The notes: generated from the letters alone by a model not told the origin. A DNA stretch of 64,000 nt from Phyllobacterium sp. YR531 (GCF_000282595.1 NZ_AKIZ01000013.1:1-64000); one strand, 5' to 3'. Counted from the first letter of the stretch, positions 39,719-50,754 are shown. Made by a program: numbers and translations.

Positions 39719-41008
39719 TCAGAACATCCGCGGCATGCGCTGACCGCGCTGCGAGCGATTGCCTCCACCATTTCCCGGATTATTGGCATCGCTTGCTTGT
39801 CCGACAACAACCAGATCGCCCTCATCCAAACCACTTTTGATTTCAGCATTTACACGATTGCGGATACCGACTTCGACTTTACGCACCAATGTTTTCCCTG
39901 CAGCATCGACCACACTGACCTCAAACGTCCGCTTTCCATTCTCAGCCTCACCAGAATTGCGCTGAGACCGAATTGCTGAACTTGGAACCACCAAAACGTT
40001 TTTCGCAGATGATTGCAGGAAGAATACCTGTGCGCTCATGGAAATCATGAGGTCACCGTCGGTATTTGGCACGTCAAACAACGCATAATAGAGCACAACA
40101 TTGTTTTCGATATCCGGAGTGGGCTGTATCTGCCGCAGCTTTCCAGCATATCGCTTGCCCGGCTGACCGAGCAAAGTGAAGTACGCATCCATCCCGATCT
40201 TGAGTTTGCTGACATCTGCTTCCGACACTTGAGCCTTGACGGTCATCGTAGAAAGGTCAGCAATCGTTACAATAGTTGGGGCTGTCTGGCTGGCATTCAG
40301 AGTCTGACCCTCTTTTACCGGCACGGCGGCAATTGTACCTGCCATTGGCGCATAGATTTTCGTGTAGCCAAGATCAACCTGATCGCCATCAAGGGTAGCC
40401 TGCTGTTTGCGTATCTGGGCTTCAAGCGCATTTACATCAGCCTCAGCGGTCGCAAGATCGGCAACTGCTTGATCCAATGTCGATTGCGAGACGGAACGCG
40501 TTGCCACCAGATTGCGCTGGCGCTCAATATTGGCCTGTTTAAGGACAAGCTGGGCTTTCTTGGAGACCAACTGCGCCTGCAAGTTCGCAAGCTCTGCCTG
40601 ATCGATCTCAATCCTGTTTTGAATAGTTGCCGGATCAATCTCGGCTATCAGTTGGTTTTGGGTGACCTTATCGCCAATTTCGACATGCAGAACCTTCAAC
40701 TGGCCGGAAACCTGCGCACCTGCATCAACCGATTTGATCGAATCGAGAGTACCAACTGCCGTTACTGCATTCTCAATATCTGCCCTGACAACAGGCTGCG
40801 TAATTACGGCAGCCGTAGATGTTGAAGCTCCATAGGTCGACCATGCATAGTACCCAGCCCCAAGGGCAATGATGGCAACAGGCAACCACAACCAAAGACG
40901 AGAACGTTTTTTCTTGCGTCCTGGAGGAATGGCGCCGGGTATAAAGGTAACGTTTGACCCGTCTGGACCTTGTTTAATCTGGCTGGTTACCTTGGCAATT
41001 TTAGTCAT
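39719..41008 (-). CDS. MacA-type periplasmic adaptor protein
   Basis: 429-residue membrane-fusion protein that links MacB to an outer-membrane channel. It has a basic cytoplasmic N-terminus with KKKRSR, one TM segment ([19 protein letters not shown]), a lipoyl/biotinyl-like start ([21 protein letters not shown]), a long coiled coil (about residues 105-175), and the return lipoyl motif [19 protein letters not shown]. The C-terminus is Gly/Arg-rich. Start 41008 (MTKIAKV) is chosen over a longer frame. First gene of the macAB operon. Confidence 0.91.
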   Translation of the reverse strand: MTKIAKVTSQIKQGPDGSNVTFIPGAIPPGRKKKRSRLWLWLPVAIIALGAGYYAWSTYGASTSTAAVITQPVVRADIENAVTAVGTLDSIKSVDAGAQVSGQLKVLHVEIGDKVTQNQLIAEIDPATIQNRIEIDQAELANLQAQLVSKKAQLVLKQANIERQRNLVATRSVSQSTLDQAVADLATAEADVNALEAQIRKQQATLDGDQVDLGYTKIYAPMAGTIAAVPVKEGQTLNASQTAPTIVTIADLSTMTVKAQVSEADVSKLKIGMDAYFTLLGQPGKRYAGKLRQIQPTPDIENNVVLYYALFDVPNTDGDLMISMSAQVFFLQSSAKNVLVVPSSAIRSQRNSGEAENGKRTFEVSVVDAAGKTLVRKVEVGIRNRVNAEIKSGLDEGDLVVVGQASDANNPGNGGGNRSQRGQRMPRMF

Positions 41009-41101
41009 CGACCCATTCCACATTCTTCGCAGATGAAATACCTCCATCCTGATGGATATTACCAAGAAATGGATAGAAACAGTTCACTCGAAAAGCATTG
41101 A

Positions 41102-41125
41102 GATCATTATATTTTTGTAATGATC
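41102..41125. promoter_or_regulatory. Perfect 8-bp dyad containing a -10 element before macAB
   Basis: GATCATTA-TATTTTTG-TAATGATC, 94-117 bp upstream of the macA start. The left arm contains a minus-strand TATAAT (41111-41106), so a protein bound here would block initiation. A third copy of the half-site, GGTCATTAT, lies about 41132-41140. Confidence 0.6.
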
Positions 41126-41181
41126 AGTGGAGGTCATTATCCCAACACAGCATGAACACGGGCTGAATTACTTATTTGTAA

Positions 41182-41664
41182 TCAAATGCGATGATAAGGG
41201 TGCCCGGAAAGTATCGTTGTGGCGCGATAAAGTTGTTCAGCTACAAGAATGCGAACAATCTGGTGTGGCCAAGTCATTGCGCCGAGCGCAAGCACCAAGT
41301 CTGCACGCTCCCTCAGTGCAGCATCATGACCATCCGGTCCTCCGATAGCTAACAACAGCTGCCTTTTCCCGTCATCTCGGAAACGCTCAATACTGGATGC
41401 GAAAGCTTCGGACGGCATGGTTTTACCCCTCTCATCGAGAAGCACGAGCACACCGCCGCTATCAAGGGCTTTCAGGACCTGCGCGGACTCTTCTTGCTTT
41501 CGCAAATCGGGTTGTTGCGCACGGCTTTCCACGATTTCCGTCACCGACGAAAATTCAAGTCCTAAAGGAACGCCGGTTTTTTTCAGGCGATCAAAATACC
41601 GATCCGCAAGCTCACGCTCCGGCCCGGACTTCATGCGGCCCACGGCAAAAACACTGATGCGCAT
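41182..41664 (-). CDS. rlmH: 23S rRNA (pseudouridine1915-N3)-methyltransferase RlmH
   Basis: 160-residue SPOUT methyltransferase acting on helix 69 of 23S rRNA. The knotted SAM-binding region reads LLLAIGGPDGHDAALRERAD with the C-terminal LVAEQLYRATTILSGHPYH that completes the knot; the length matches RlmH. It is downstream of rsfS on the same strand (83 bp gap), the common RsfS-RlmH arrangement of ribosome-assembly genes. Confidence 0.96.
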   Translation of the reverse strand: MRISVFAVGRMKSGPERELADRYFDRLKKTGVPLGLEFSSVTEIVESRAQQPDLRKQEESAQVLKALDSGGVLVLLDERGKTMPSEAFASSIERFRDDGKRQLLLAIGGPDGHDAALRERADLVLALGAMTWPHQIVRILVAEQLYRATTILSGHPYHRI

Positions 41665-41747
41665 AACACTCCAGTCCGGGCAGAGTTAAGAACAAACCTG
41701 CTCACACCGGACTTGCAGCCGGCCTATAAAACGCCAGAGCCTCGGCC

Positions 41748-42131
41748 CTAGTGTACGGTTTCACCATCCAGTTCCGGAGCCTGCCACATCTTTTCGATGT
41801 TGTAGAACTCCCGCACTTCGGGGCGGAAAATGTGGATGATGATATCGCCCGTGTCGATCAGCACCCAATCACCGCTGGCTAGACCTTCGACTTTGGCATT
41901 ATTGCCGTGTCCATTCTCTTTCAGAGTACGAAGGAGTTGATCGGCAACCGCTGTAACATGGCGATGCGAACGACCGGACGCGATGACCATATGGTCAGCG
42001 ATGACGGATTTGCCTCGAAGATCGATGGGGACAACTTGTTCAGCCTTGGAGTCATCGAGACTATCAAGCACTGATTTGAGGGCACGAGCGACGGAATTGA
42101 TACCGTTGATCTCTGCCGTTGAAGGAGCCAA
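41748..42131 (-). CDS. rsfS: Ribosomal silencing factor RsfS
   Basis: 127-residue RsfS/Iojap protein that binds L14 and blocks subunit joining in stationary phase. The core motifs are ALKSVLDSLDDSKAEQ, VIPIDLRGKS-like VVPIDLRGKSVIADHMVIASG and the C-terminal GDWVLIDTGDIIIHIFRPEVREFY (each only partly quoted here). The start is uncertain: TTG at 42131 has AAGGAAG very close, while an AGGGAAAGGA site about 50 bp upstream would suit a non-ATG start that adds around 13 residues. Confidence 0.9.
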   Translation of the reverse strand: MAPSTAEINGINSVARALKSVLDSLDDSKAEQVVPIDLRGKSVIADHMVIASGRSHRHVTAVADQLLRTLKENGHGNNAKVEGLASGDWVLIDTGDIIIHIFRPEVREFYNIEKMWQAPELDGETVH

Positions 42132-42285
42132 AGCTTCCTTCTTTTGAATTGCTGTTCTCAGTGTAATTCCTTTCCCTTAAGAACAACGCGTCGCAGCTAT
42201 TGAACTCGCTGCACACGTATAAGATAGGCAGAGTCGCATGGCAGTTTCAAGACATCATCTTGATCTAACCACTTCGAACGCGATC

Positions 42286-42933
42286 TCAGCTTTCAGTTTG
42301 CATTTTCCCGTTGCGTATTGCTGTGGATGAGAGCAGCGATCTTGGCCCGTGAATAAAGGTCCAGGCGGGTGCATGCGTGCGGGCGAGAAGCGGAGCATCG
42401 TCCTCATCAATTCGGGCGTAGTCGAACGTCTTTGCCATGCGAGACGATAGGAACGCCAGCGTGGAACCCGGGCGATCTATGACGGCAATAGGAAACGTTG
42501 TGGCAATCTGCTGCCACCGTTGCCAGCGATGGAAATCCGCAAGACTGTCTGCACCCATTATCCAGACGAAATGAACACCTGGATTGCGGAGTTTTATGAG
42601 AGCGAGCGTATCCGCCGTGTATCGAATGTGATGAGCCGCTTCAAATGCCGTAACTTTCACTCGAGGATCGTGAATAAGCGCTTCGCACAACTCCAGCCGC
42701 TTTGACAAAGGTGCAAGCTCGCGCTTGTCCTTCAGCGGATTACCCGGCGTTACGATCCACCAGAGCTGATCCAGTTTCAGTCGGCGCATCGCGATTTCGG
42801 CAACCAAAGCGTGACCGGCGTGAGGTGGATTGAACGATCCGCCAAACAAACCGACCGCCATACCCTTTTCAACAAAGGGCATACGCAGATGCGCATCTTC
42901 GATGCCGGGAATGTTCGCTGGTCCGAATGTCAC
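42286..42933 (-). CDS. nadD: Nicotinate-nucleotide adenylyltransferase
   Basis: Adenylylates nicotinate mononucleotide in NAD synthesis. The 215-residue protein shows [14 protein letters not shown] (nucleotide-binding HxGH motif) after a 25-residue extension and [10 protein letters not shown] near the C-terminus, the ISSTxIR equivalent. The start is GTG 42933, overlapping the proA stop as GTGA. An internal ATG (MAVGLFGG) would remove the extension. It lies between proA and rsfS in a familiar alphaproteobacterial order. Confidence 0.94.
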   Translation of the reverse strand: MTFGPANIPGIEDAHLRMPFVEKGMAVGLFGGSFNPPHAGHALVAEIAMRRLKLDQLWWIVTPGNPLKDKRELAPLSKRLELCEALIHDPRVKVTAFEAAHHIRYTADTLALIKLRNPGVHFVWIMGADSLADFHRWQRWQQIATTFPIAVIDRPGSTLAFLSSRMAKTFDYARIDEDDAPLLARTHAPAWTFIHGPRSLLSSTAIRNGKMQTES

Positions 42934-44210
42934 GGACGTATCTGGCCAGTGCCGCGAACGCGGTATTTGAACGACGTCAACTGTTCAACGCCCACGGGCC
43001 CGCGCGCATGCATCTTGCCGGTCGCGATACCAATCTCCGCACCCATTCCAAACTCTCCACCATCGGCAAATTGCGTCGAGGCGTTGTGCAGAAGGATCGC
43101 GGAGTCGATCTCGTTGAAGAACCTTTCCACGACATCTTGGTCTTCGGCGATAACCGCTTCCGTGTGATGAGAGGAATAGTGATTTATATGATCAAGAGCG
43201 CCATCTATGCCGTCGACCAGTTTTACAGAAATGATCGCGTCCAGATATTCGGTTGACCAGTCCTCCTCGGTCGCAGTGTTGGCTTTACCATAGAGCTTGA
43301 CGACATCTTCATCGCCGCGGATTTCACAGCCCGCTGCCCTGAGGTCATCAAGCAGAGGTGCAAGATGCGCCGATGCAATAACGCGGTCGACAAGAAGAGT
43401 TTCGGCAGCTCCACAAACCCCGGTCCTGCGCATTTTGGCGTTCACGACGATCTTGCGCGCCAGATCAATATCTGCCGAGGCATCAATGTAGACGTGGCAC
43501 AGGCCTTCCAGATGCGCAAAAACCGGAACGCGCGCTTCTGACTGAACGCGCGCGACAAGGCTTTTGCCTCCACGTGGAATAATAACATCAAGATTGCCAC
43601 CAAGCCCTGTGAGCATTTCCCCTACCGCGCTGCGATCTCTCGTGGACACCAACTGAATTGCATCGCGCGGTAATCCAGCCGCTTCAAGTCCATCGGCAAG
43701 AGCAGTATGAATAGCCCGCGATGAGTTCGCCGAATCCGAACCGCCACGCAAAATCACGGCATTGCCAGACTTCAGGCAAAGCGCGCCCGCATCTGCCGTG
43801 ACGTTTGGCCGACTTTCATAGATCACGCCAATAACCCCGAGCGGCGTACGGACGCGTTCAATATGCAGCCCATTGGGACGATCCCATTCGGCAATAAGCT
43901 GGCCAACAGGGTCTGCCAGATTTGCAATCGTGCGGATGCTTTCCGCGATCCCCGCAATCCTTTTTTCGTCCAGCTTCAGGCGGTCAAGCAATGCTGCAGT
44001 CATATCGGCAGCCACACCATCTGCCATATCCAGCTCGTTGGCCTGCAAAATCTCCGCTTTTCGGCGCTCGATCGCGTCCGCCATGGCGAGAAGCGCAGTG
44101 GTCTTCACTTCCGAAGATGCGATAGCCAATGGTCGTGCCGCAGCACGAGCCTTGCGACCCATCTCGGCCATCAATGCAACAGTGGATGTATCCTCGGAAC
44201 GTGTCAACAT
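42930..44210 (-). CDS. proA: Gamma-glutamyl phosphate reductase
   Basis: NADPH-dependent reduction of glutamyl 5-phosphate to glutamate semialdehyde, second step of proline synthesis. The 426-residue enzyme has the catalytic Cys in [27 protein letters not shown] and [12 protein letters not shown]. The gene is 3 bp after proB and overlaps nadD by 4 bp, so obgE-proB-proA-nadD are likely one transcript. Confidence 0.96.
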   Translation of the reverse strand: MLTRSEDTSTVALMAEMGRKARAAARPLAIASSEVKTTALLAMADAIERRKAEILQANELDMADGVAADMTAALLDRLKLDEKRIAGIAESIRTIANLADPVGQLIAEWDRPNGLHIERVRTPLGVIGVIYESRPNVTADAGALCLKSGNAVILRGGSDSANSSRAIHTALADGLEAAGLPRDAIQLVSTRDRSAVGEMLTGLGGNLDVIIPRGGKSLVARVQSEARVPVFAHLEGLCHVYIDASADIDLARKIVVNAKMRRTGVCGAAETLLVDRVIASAHLAPLLDDLRAAGCEIRGDEDVVKLYGKANTATEEDWSTEYLDAIISVKLVDGIDGALDHINHYSSHHTEAVIAEDQDVVERFFNEIDSAILLHNASTQFADGGEFGMGAEIGIATGKMHARGPVGVEQLTSFKYRVRGTGQIRP

Positions 44211-44213
44211 TCT

Positions 44214-45410
44214 CTACTCCTCCGCTACGGCAAGGCGTTTTGCTGAGCGTACCACCAGATCGTCGCGGTGTATCATTGCTGAACGGGCATCGTACCCCAA
44301 TATTGCAGCAATCTCGCCCGTCTTTCGTCCGGCAATTTTAACGGCGTCCGACGCGTCATAGGCAATGAGCCCGCGCGCTGCTTCCCGGCCATCAGGCCCA
44401 ACGACAGCAACGGTATCGCCGCGCATAAACTGCCCGTACACCTCGCGAACACCTGCTGCCAGTAAAGATTTTCCAGATTTCAACGCCACAAGCGCACCGT
44501 CATCAATTACCAGACGCCCTGAAGGTTCCAAATTACCGGAAATCCAGGTTTTCCATGCATTTACAGGTGACGTGCTTGGCTTGAACAGGGTTGAACGTTC
44601 ACCCTGGTCTATTGCACTCAGCGGATTGAGCCGCGTACCCGACGCGATAATCATTGCAGTACCAGCGGCGTTGGCAATTTTGCCCGCATCAAGCTTCGTC
44701 TTCATGCCGCCCCGCGAATATTCGGATGCTGCCGCTCCTGCCATCGCTTCTATGTCGGGTGTGATCGCCTCGACAACTGGAAGAAATTGCGCATCCGGGT
44801 TCTGGTGCGGCGGCGCCGTATAAAGCCCGTCAATGTCCGAGAGCAGGATCAGCAGGTCAGCGCTCATCATCGTTGCAACCCGTGCCGCCAGCCGGTCATT
44901 GTCCCCGTAACGGATTTCAGTCGTCGCCACCGTATCGTTTTCATTGATGACCGGGATGGCCTTCAACCGTAAAAGTGTGCCCAATGTAGCGCGGGCATTA
45001 AGGTATCGCCGACGTTCTTCGGTATCGGCCAAAGTCAGCAGAATTTGCCCGGCGCGCAGGCTATGGTCGCTGAGCACCTCGGCATAGGCCTTTGCCAGTT
45101 CAATCTGTCCTGCCGCCGCTGCTGCCTGGCTTTCCTCTAACCGCAATGCACCTTTCGGCAGGCCGAGCACACTTCTGCCTAGTGCGATTGCACCCGACGA
45201 TACAATCATCACTTCCACACCTGCTTCAGTGAGCGCAGCAACATCGGCACCAAGGCTTTCCAGCCATTGCCGTTTTAATCCACTGACCCGATCAACAAGC
45301 AGGGCTGAACCGATTTTTACAACGATCCGTCTATAGCTGTGCAGCTTGGGCAATACCTTCGCCTTGGCAAATTCACGATCTTTTCGGCTTGGCGTGGATT
45401 TTACAGACAT
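44214..45410 (-). CDS. proB: Glutamate 5-kinase
   Basis: ATP-dependent first step of proline synthesis. The 398 residues comprise an amino-acid kinase domain ([15 protein letters not shown] near residue 28, [41 protein letters not shown]) and a C-terminal PUA domain from about residue 300 ([20 protein letters not shown]). A basic 20-residue N-terminal extension precedes the core. No strong ribosome site precedes ATG 45410; it starts 8 bp after the obgE stop and may rely on coupling. Confidence 0.95.
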   Translation of the reverse strand: MSVKSTPSRKDREFAKAKVLPKLHSYRRIVVKIGSALLVDRVSGLKRQWLESLGADVAALTEAGVEVMIVSSGAIALGRSVLGLPKGALRLEESQAAAAAGQIELAKAYAEVLSDHSLRAGQILLTLADTEERRRYLNARATLGTLLRLKAIPVINENDTVATTEIRYGDNDRLAARVATMMSADLLILLSDIDGLYTAPPHQNPDAQFLPVVEAITPDIEAMAGAAASEYSRGGMKTKLDAGKIANAAGTAMIIASGTRLNPLSAIDQGERSTLFKPSTSPVNAWKTWISGNLEPSGRLVIDDGALVALKSGKSLLAAGVREVYGQFMRGDTVAVVGPDGREAARGLIAYDASDAVKIAGRKTGEIAAILGYDARSAMIHRDDLVVRSAKRLAVAEE

Positions 45411-45418
45411 TTTGGTAC

Positions 45419-46459
<1,041 letters not shown>

Positions 46460-46605
46460 TCAGTCCTTTTGTGTCGCTTGGAGGCAATACAGCAATTCCA
46501 GCTAGAATAAAACTGGCCAATTCCCGCGAAGATGACCTTTCGGGAACTGGCGTGTTGAACTTGTGTCGGTCCGCGGCGGAAGCCAAAAGAGGTCAGACAA
46601 CGCTG

Positions 46606-47208
46606 TTAAGAGGTCCAGCTCCGCAGACCAATCCAGGTGCGCCGATCAAGCATATAACGCTCCACAGGAACATTACCTGCATTGATCGAATCCATCATCC
46701 CTGTGTTGGTATACTGAAAGCCGCTCTTATAGAGTACCCGACGCGATGCGATGTTGGAGACACGGCAGGAAGCATAAAGCTTTTCCACCTGCGTTGCGCG
46801 AAACACCAGATCGACCAGCGCGTGGGCAGCTTCTGTCGCATATCCCTTGCCCCAGTGCGGTTCACCCAGCCAGTAACCTATCTCCAGTTCGTCCTTGCCA
46901 GCGCCACGTCGGTAATTGATCCCGCAACAGCCAACAAATGTACCTGTTTGAGCAAGGGTAATGGCGTAGACACATTTGCCAATCTCGCCCGCATTGGCGC
47001 GGCGCACGAAATCCACAGCATGGGCTTTCGTGTAAGGGTGCGGCATGCGTGACAGCATTTCTGCCACGCGCAGATTATCGGCAAGATTGGCAATTGCGTC
47101 CACATCCTCAATATGAGGCGCGCGCAGAACGAGGCGGTCTGTAACGAGAACCGGACAGTCTATCAGGTCCAGCCGTTCATCATCTTCTTCGAGTATATCA
47201 GCAACCAT
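46606..47208 (-). CDS. GNAT-family N-acetyltransferase, RimJ/RimL-like
   Basis: 200-residue acetyltransferase. TDRLVLRAPHIEDVDAI at the N-terminus and the acetyl-CoA loop HWGKGYATEAAHALVDLVF near residue 125 are typical of the Acetyltransf_3 subfamily, which acts on protein N-termini or small amines. A GAGGAATG site precedes the ATG. It lies between rpmA and obgE in the same direction, a conserved slot in Rhizobiales. The target is not shown by the sequence. Confidence 0.87.
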   Translation of the reverse strand: MVADILEEDDERLDLIDCPVLVTDRLVLRAPHIEDVDAIANLADNLRVAEMLSRMPHPYTKAHAVDFVRRANAGEIGKCVYAITLAQTGTFVGCCGINYRRGAGKDELEIGYWLGEPHWGKGYATEAAHALVDLVFRATQVEKLYASCRVSNIASRRVLYKSGFQYTNTGMMDSINAGNVPVERYMLDRRTWIGLRSWTS

Positions 47209-47230
47209 TTTTCATTCCTCCAGATACGAA

Positions 47231-47260
47231 AAGGGAGACGGGTAGTGCCCCATCTCCCTT
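47231..47260 (-). terminator. Terminator or attenuator after rpmA
   Basis: 8-bp stem AAGGGAGA / TCTCCCTT around a 14-base loop, with TTTT and TTCG following on the minus strand, about 67 bp past the rpmA stop and 22 bp before the acetyltransferase start. It would insulate that gene and obgE from ribosomal transcription. Confidence 0.7.
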
Positions 47261-47326
47261 TGATCTTTTGGCGGTTGCCATTTTTCACCGGGTCCGATGG
47301 GACGCCGGTGCTTCAAGCATGACCGG

Positions 47327-47599
47327 CTATTCTGCTGCTTCGGCGATCGGGGTGACGATCGACACGAAGCTACGGCCGTTAGCTTTGGTACGGAAAGATA
47401 CTGTGCCTGCTTCAAGCGCAAACAGAGTGTGATCCTTACCAACGCCAACATTGACGCCGGGATGCCACTTGGTGCCACGTTGACGAACGAGGATATTGCC
47501 AGCAAGCACGCGCTCGCCACCAAACTTCTTTACGCCAAGGCGCTTTGATTCTGAATCACGACCGTTGCGTGATGAACCACCAGCTTTTTTGTGTGCCAT
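47327..47599 (-). CDS. rpmA: 50S ribosomal protein L27
   Basis: 90-residue large-subunit protein; [20 protein letters not shown] is the conserved L27 start, with no N-terminal extension of the kind cleaved in Firmicutes. It follows rplU by 24 bp, the universal rplU-rpmA pairing. Confidence 0.97.
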   Translation of the reverse strand: MAHKKAGGSSRNGRDSESKRLGVKKFGGERVLAGNILVRQRGTKWHPGVNVGVGKDHTLFALEAGTVSFRTKANGRSFVSIVTPIAEAAE

Positions 47600-47623
47600 G
47601 GGATTGCTCCTTTAAACCTGTTC

Positions 47624-48100
47624 TTATTCGCCCGAAGCGGGCTTCTCAGCCTTGGCAGCAGCCTTCTTGGGCGCAGCCTTGGCCTTTGGGGCGGCTTTGG
47701 TTTCTGTCGCGTCAGCTGCAGCAACTTCAGCCTTGGCAGGCTTCTTGTTGGCTGGCTTTTCAGCAGCAGTCTTCGAAGGCTTCGCACCACCTGTAAGAAT
47801 CTCTGCAATACGGATCGTTGTCAATTCCTGACGATGACCACGTGTACGCTTTGAGTTCTGGCGGCGGCGCTTCTTGAAAGCGATAACCTTGCGTGCACGG
47901 CCCTGCTCAACAACCTCAGCTGTAACCAGCGCACCGCTAACAACAGGAGCACCGATTGTTGCGTCAGCGCCAACGCCAACCATCAGAACTTCTGCGAACT
48001 GTACGATATCACCGGCATTGCCGGAAACTTTTTCGACCTTGAGAAGGTCATTGGCGGCAACGCGATACTGCTTACCACCGGTCTTGATGACTGCGAACAT
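47624..48100 (-). CDS. rplU: 50S ribosomal protein L21 with a long C-terminal tail
   Basis: Large-subunit protein. Residues 1-103 are normal L21 ([14 protein letters not shown] start, [15 protein letters not shown] near residue 80, LTTIRIAEI). The remaining ~55 residues form an Ala/Lys-rich low-complexity tail ([18 protein letters not shown]). Such tails occur in alphaproteobacterial L21. It begins the rplU-rpmA operon, with a promoter about 170 bp upstream. Confidence 0.96.
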   Translation of the reverse strand: MFAVIKTGGKQYRVAANDLLKVEKVSGNAGDIVQFAEVLMVGVGADATIGAPVVSGALVTAEVVEQGRARKVIAFKKRRRQNSKRTRGHRQELTTIRIAEILTGGAKPSKTAAEKPANKKPAKAEVAAADATETKAAPKAKAAPKKAAAKAEKPASGE

Positions 48101-48428
48101 TTTGTGCCCTTTCGGCGTTCGGTTCGGTTTTCTGCCATTATTCCGGCAATAACCGTCTTTTTGTCAGTCGTGACAGATTGATCGAAAGGCACTTTTATCC
48201 ATAAGAACGAAGGCACCCGAATTCAAAAACAAACGGCGCGGAGAATCCCCCACGCCAGTCGTCGGGCGCTTATAAGATCAGTATCCAGGCAGAGTCAAGA
48301 AATTTAACGCAAAATTGCTCTTGTATCTGGGCGCTTTGCCCGCTATCTAGCGCGTCGCACGCTCAAGCCAAGCCCTTCGGGGCATCGCGGCACTATAGAT
48401 ACGGGGTCTCGATAGCGATCCCAGACGC
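48101..48428. other. Divergent region between rplU and tRNA-Ser
   Basis: 328 bp without a coding gene. It holds the rplU promoter (48270-48298, minus strand) with a long leader, and on the plus strand a possible tRNA promoter TTGTAT (48321-48326), 17 bp, TATCTA (48344-48349), which would leave a leader of some 70 bases on the tRNA precursor. Confidence 0.5.
48270..48298 (-). promoter_or_regulatory. Promoter of the rplU-rpmA operon
   Basis: On the minus strand TTGACT (48298-48293), a 17-bp spacer and TTATAA (48275-48270) make a good sigma70-type promoter, with a leader of about 160 bases before rplU that could carry autoregulatory structure. Confidence 0.7.
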
Positions 48429-48518
48429 GGAGAGGTGGCTGAGTGGTTGAAAGCACCGCACTCGAAATGCGGCATGGGGGCAACTCCATCGGGGGTTCAA
48501 ATCCCTCCCTCTCCGCCA
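48429..48518 (+). tRNA. tRNA-Ser(CGA)
   Basis: Class II tRNA of 90 bases. The acceptor stem GGAGAGG pairs with CCTCTCC, the anticodon stem CCGCA/TGCGG encloses CTCGAAA (anticodon CGA at 48463-48465), a long variable arm follows, the T loop reads GGTTCAAAT, and CCA is encoded at 48516-48518. It reads UCG codons. Confidence 0.97.
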
Positions 48519-48619
48519 TTATGTTCCATTGGCCACAAAGTTTTTTTCGCACTCAATCTAAGCTTATACCATATCGGGTCGATGGCCCTGCAATCTCGAA
48601 AGGCGGCCTTGAAATTCTC

Positions 48620-48889
48620 GTGAACAACGAGATAAACCTATCCCAATGGCGAAAGAACACAACCGGTGGAAAATCCTGCGTCTGGCAATCTTGGCTCGCA
48701 TTTCTCGCGACGGGGCTGAGCATTGCAGGTTTTCTGTGGTTTCTCACGAAACCGGGTATCGGATTGGAACAGTATCCGACAATCGAATTTCAGCAGAAAA
48801 CGTTCATCATGCTGCCCGAAGGCACCCAAGTCACGACATGCCAGCAAGAAGGCGGTAAACAGATGGTTTGCATAGCACTGCCGACTTAA
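48620..48889 (+). CDS. Small single-pass membrane protein of unknown function
   Basis: Possible 89-residue protein downstream of the tRNA. It has a short polar N-terminus (VNNEINLSQWRKN), one transmembrane segment (SWLAFLATGLSIAGFLWFL) and a periplasmic part with two cysteines (TTCQQEGGKQMVC). I know no family. The frame is open back through the tRNA, so an ATG at 48521 or this GTG at 48620 are the possible starts; GTG has AAAGGCGG about 14 bases upstream. It converges on the EamA gene, 20 bp away. Confidence 0.5.
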   Translation: MNNEINLSQWRKNTTGGKSCVWQSWLAFLATGLSIAGFLWFLTKPGIGLEQYPTIEFQQKTFIMLPEGTQVTTCQQEGGKQMVCIALPT

Positions 48890-48909
48890 AATTAGATTGG
48901 CAGGAACTG

Positions 48910-49794
48910 TCAGACGGATGTTGTGTTGCTATGTCTGGTTGCAATCCATATGCCAGCCACTACTGCAATTGTACCCAAAGCCAGATTCCAGCCGAGCGGT
49001 TCGTGAAGCACGGTCGCCCCTACCAGAGAAGCACTGATCGGATTGACCGCAATCGAGACTGCAACCCGCGTTGGCGTGGTACGTTCAAGCGCAAAAGCCC
49101 AAAGATAAAATGTAAGCGCGCTACCAAACGCACCAAGGTAGACGATTGCAAACCATTGTGGCGTTGTGAAATCCGCAACCGGCGCAAAACTGCCATTAAG
49201 GCACCCGGCGCAAATCAGCAATATAGCACCCACTCCCATGGCCACGGTCGTAAACCGAATCGCTCCTGAACGCTGGATATAGGGACGTGACCAGATACTG
49301 TAAAATGCCATGCATAACGCAGCACAGCCCATGAGCAGATCGCCTTTCCAAGCGCCCGATGGGGCGTTTTGCAATCCTGAGACGAGGGCCGTCGCCACTC
49401 CCGTTGTGGCAATCAGAACTCCGGTGGTTTTACGGATCGTCAATCGCTCAATTCCAAGCGCTGCGCCGATAAGCATGGTCATCAGCGGAAGTGTCGAAAG
49501 AGCAAGTGCTCCTCGCGCCGCCGTGGTGAACATAAGTGATGCGTTGAACAGGCCTGGAAACACGGCAAAAAAGAGCAGGCCCAGTGCCGCGACAGCCGGC
49601 AGGTCGCGAAGCGACGGCCAGTTTCCCTCCCTTGAAATGGCCACTGGCAACAAGAGAACGAAGCCGACGCCAAACCGGAATGAACCAATGGCAATCGGAT
49701 CGGCAATATGTGCAAGATAGCGCGTTGCGCCAATTGAACTACCTCCAAGTGCGCTTGAAAACATTGCAGCCAAGACACCCCAGACTTCGCTCAT
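48910..49794 (-). CDS. EamA/DMT-family transporter
   Basis: 294-residue inner-membrane protein with about ten TM helices in two EamA repeats; the second repeat ends AFALERTTPTRVAVSIAVNPI, typical of amino-acid or metabolite exporters. It is divergent from a LysR regulator, the common pairing for inducible exporters. Substrate unknown. Confidence 0.87.
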   Translation of the reverse strand: MSEVWGVLAAMFSSALGGSSIGATRYLAHIADPIAIGSFRFGVGFVLLLPVAISREGNWPSLRDLPAVAALGLLFFAVFPGLFNASLMFTTAARGALALSTLPLMTMLIGAALGIERLTIRKTTGVLIATTGVATALVSGLQNAPSGAWKGDLLMGCAALCMAFYSIWSRPYIQRSGAIRFTTVAMGVGAILLICAGCLNGSFAPVADFTTPQWFAIVYLGAFGSALTFYLWAFALERTTPTRVAVSIAVNPISASLVGATVLHEPLGWNLALGTIAVVAGIWIATRHSNTTSV

Positions 49795-49841
49795 TCATCA
49801 GGCCCCGCATATTGATTGCACAAATCCTAGACTCGACTATT

Positions 49842-49869
49842 TTATCAAGGAACAGAATTTAACTGATAA
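49842..49869. promoter_or_regulatory. Inverted repeat in the EamA/LysR divergent region
   Basis: TTATCA (49842-49847) and TGATAA (49864-49869) form perfect 6-bp arms separated by 16 bp, 20-45 bp before the LysR start and 48-75 bp before the exporter gene. Candidate site for the LysR protein. Confidence 0.45.
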
Positions 49870-49887
49870 GGTGTATGAGATTTCGTG

Positions 49888-50754
49888 ATGAGTATGCCCG
49901 GACTTGATCCAGATCTTTTGAAAGCCTTTGTCGTTGTCGCGGAGCAGCAATCCTTTACGCGGGCAGCAACAATGCTTAACCGGACACAATCCGCCGTCAG
50001 CATGCAGATAAAACGTCTGGAAGAACGGTTGGACGTTCAACTGTTCCACCGCACGACAATCAAAGTTGACCTGAGTACGGCTGGCGAAGAGCTTTTGGGT
50101 TATGCGCGGCGTATCCTCACGCTTAACGATGAGGCCGTCGGGCGACTGCGGGAACACAAGGTCGAGGGTGTTGTCCGTTTGGGTGTCATGGAAGACTATG
50201 GTGCCTATATCATTCCGCCACTTCTGACGAGTTTTGTTGCTGGCTATCCGATGATCCATATTGAGATGGAAACAGGTCTTACCTGTTCGATGCCCGAGCG
50301 GCTTGGCGATACATTCGATCTGGTAATAGCAATGCACCCTGAAGGGAAAGGCGAGGGTCAGTTTTTGCGCAGAGAACAAGCTGTATGGGCTGCCGGCCCT
50401 GATCGGTCGTCGGTAGAACTCAATCCGCTCCCTGTTGCGCTTTATCCGCAGGGATGCCTGTTCCGGAAATGGGCGATGGAGGCACTGGATAGTGTAAAGC
50501 GTCCTTGGCGGCTTGCCTTTGTCAGTCAGAGTCAGGCTGCCGTTGAATCCATAGTGGCTCAGGGACTCGCAGTGACCGTAGTGAAATCTGGCATGTTCCC
50601 GAAACGGTTGCGACGGCTTACAATCGAAGATGATATGCCAGATCTTCCTGGCGCTGATATCTGTCTGCACAGGGCAGCAAATATTTCGCCAGCAGCCATG
50701 CTTCTTGCAGATCATTTTGTGGAGGCACTAGCCACTGCAGATAGTAATGTCTGA
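49888..50754 (+). CDS. LysR-family transcriptional regulator
   Basis: About 288 residues. The HTH region includes LLKAFVVVAEQQSFTRAATM and QSAVSMQIKRLEERL, followed by the effector domain VRLGVMEDYGAYIIPPLL. The C-terminal half has FRKWAMEALDSV and a normal ending. ATG 49888 is preferred to the adjacent GTG at 49885. It is divergent to an EamA exporter which it probably controls. Confidence 0.9.
   Translation: MSMPGLDPDLLKAFVVVAEQQSFTRAATMLNRTQSAVSMQIKRLEERLDVQLFHRTTIKVDLSTAGEELLGYARRILTLNDEAVGRLREHKVEGVVRLGVMEDYGAYIIPPLLTSFVAGYPMIHIEMETGLTCSMPERLGDTFDLVIAMHPEGKGEGQFLRREQAVWAAGPDRSSVELNPLPVALYPQGCLFRKWAMEALDSVKRPWRLAFVSQSQAAVESIVAQGLAVTVVKSGMFPKRLRRLTIEDDMPDLPGADICLHRAANISPAAMLLADHFVEALATADSNV

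Noticed and set aside
48429-48518. tRNA-Ser as an integration site of a genomic island
   Set aside because: No integrase and no second copy of the tRNA 3' end were seen downstream in the window.
48443-48619. Coding start within tRNA-Ser
   Set aside because: The frame is open through the tRNA by chance; a protein starting there would read the tRNA as codons.
49837-50715. 292-aa minus-strand frame
   Set aside because: Antisense to a clear LysR gene; Cys/His-rich shadow composition.
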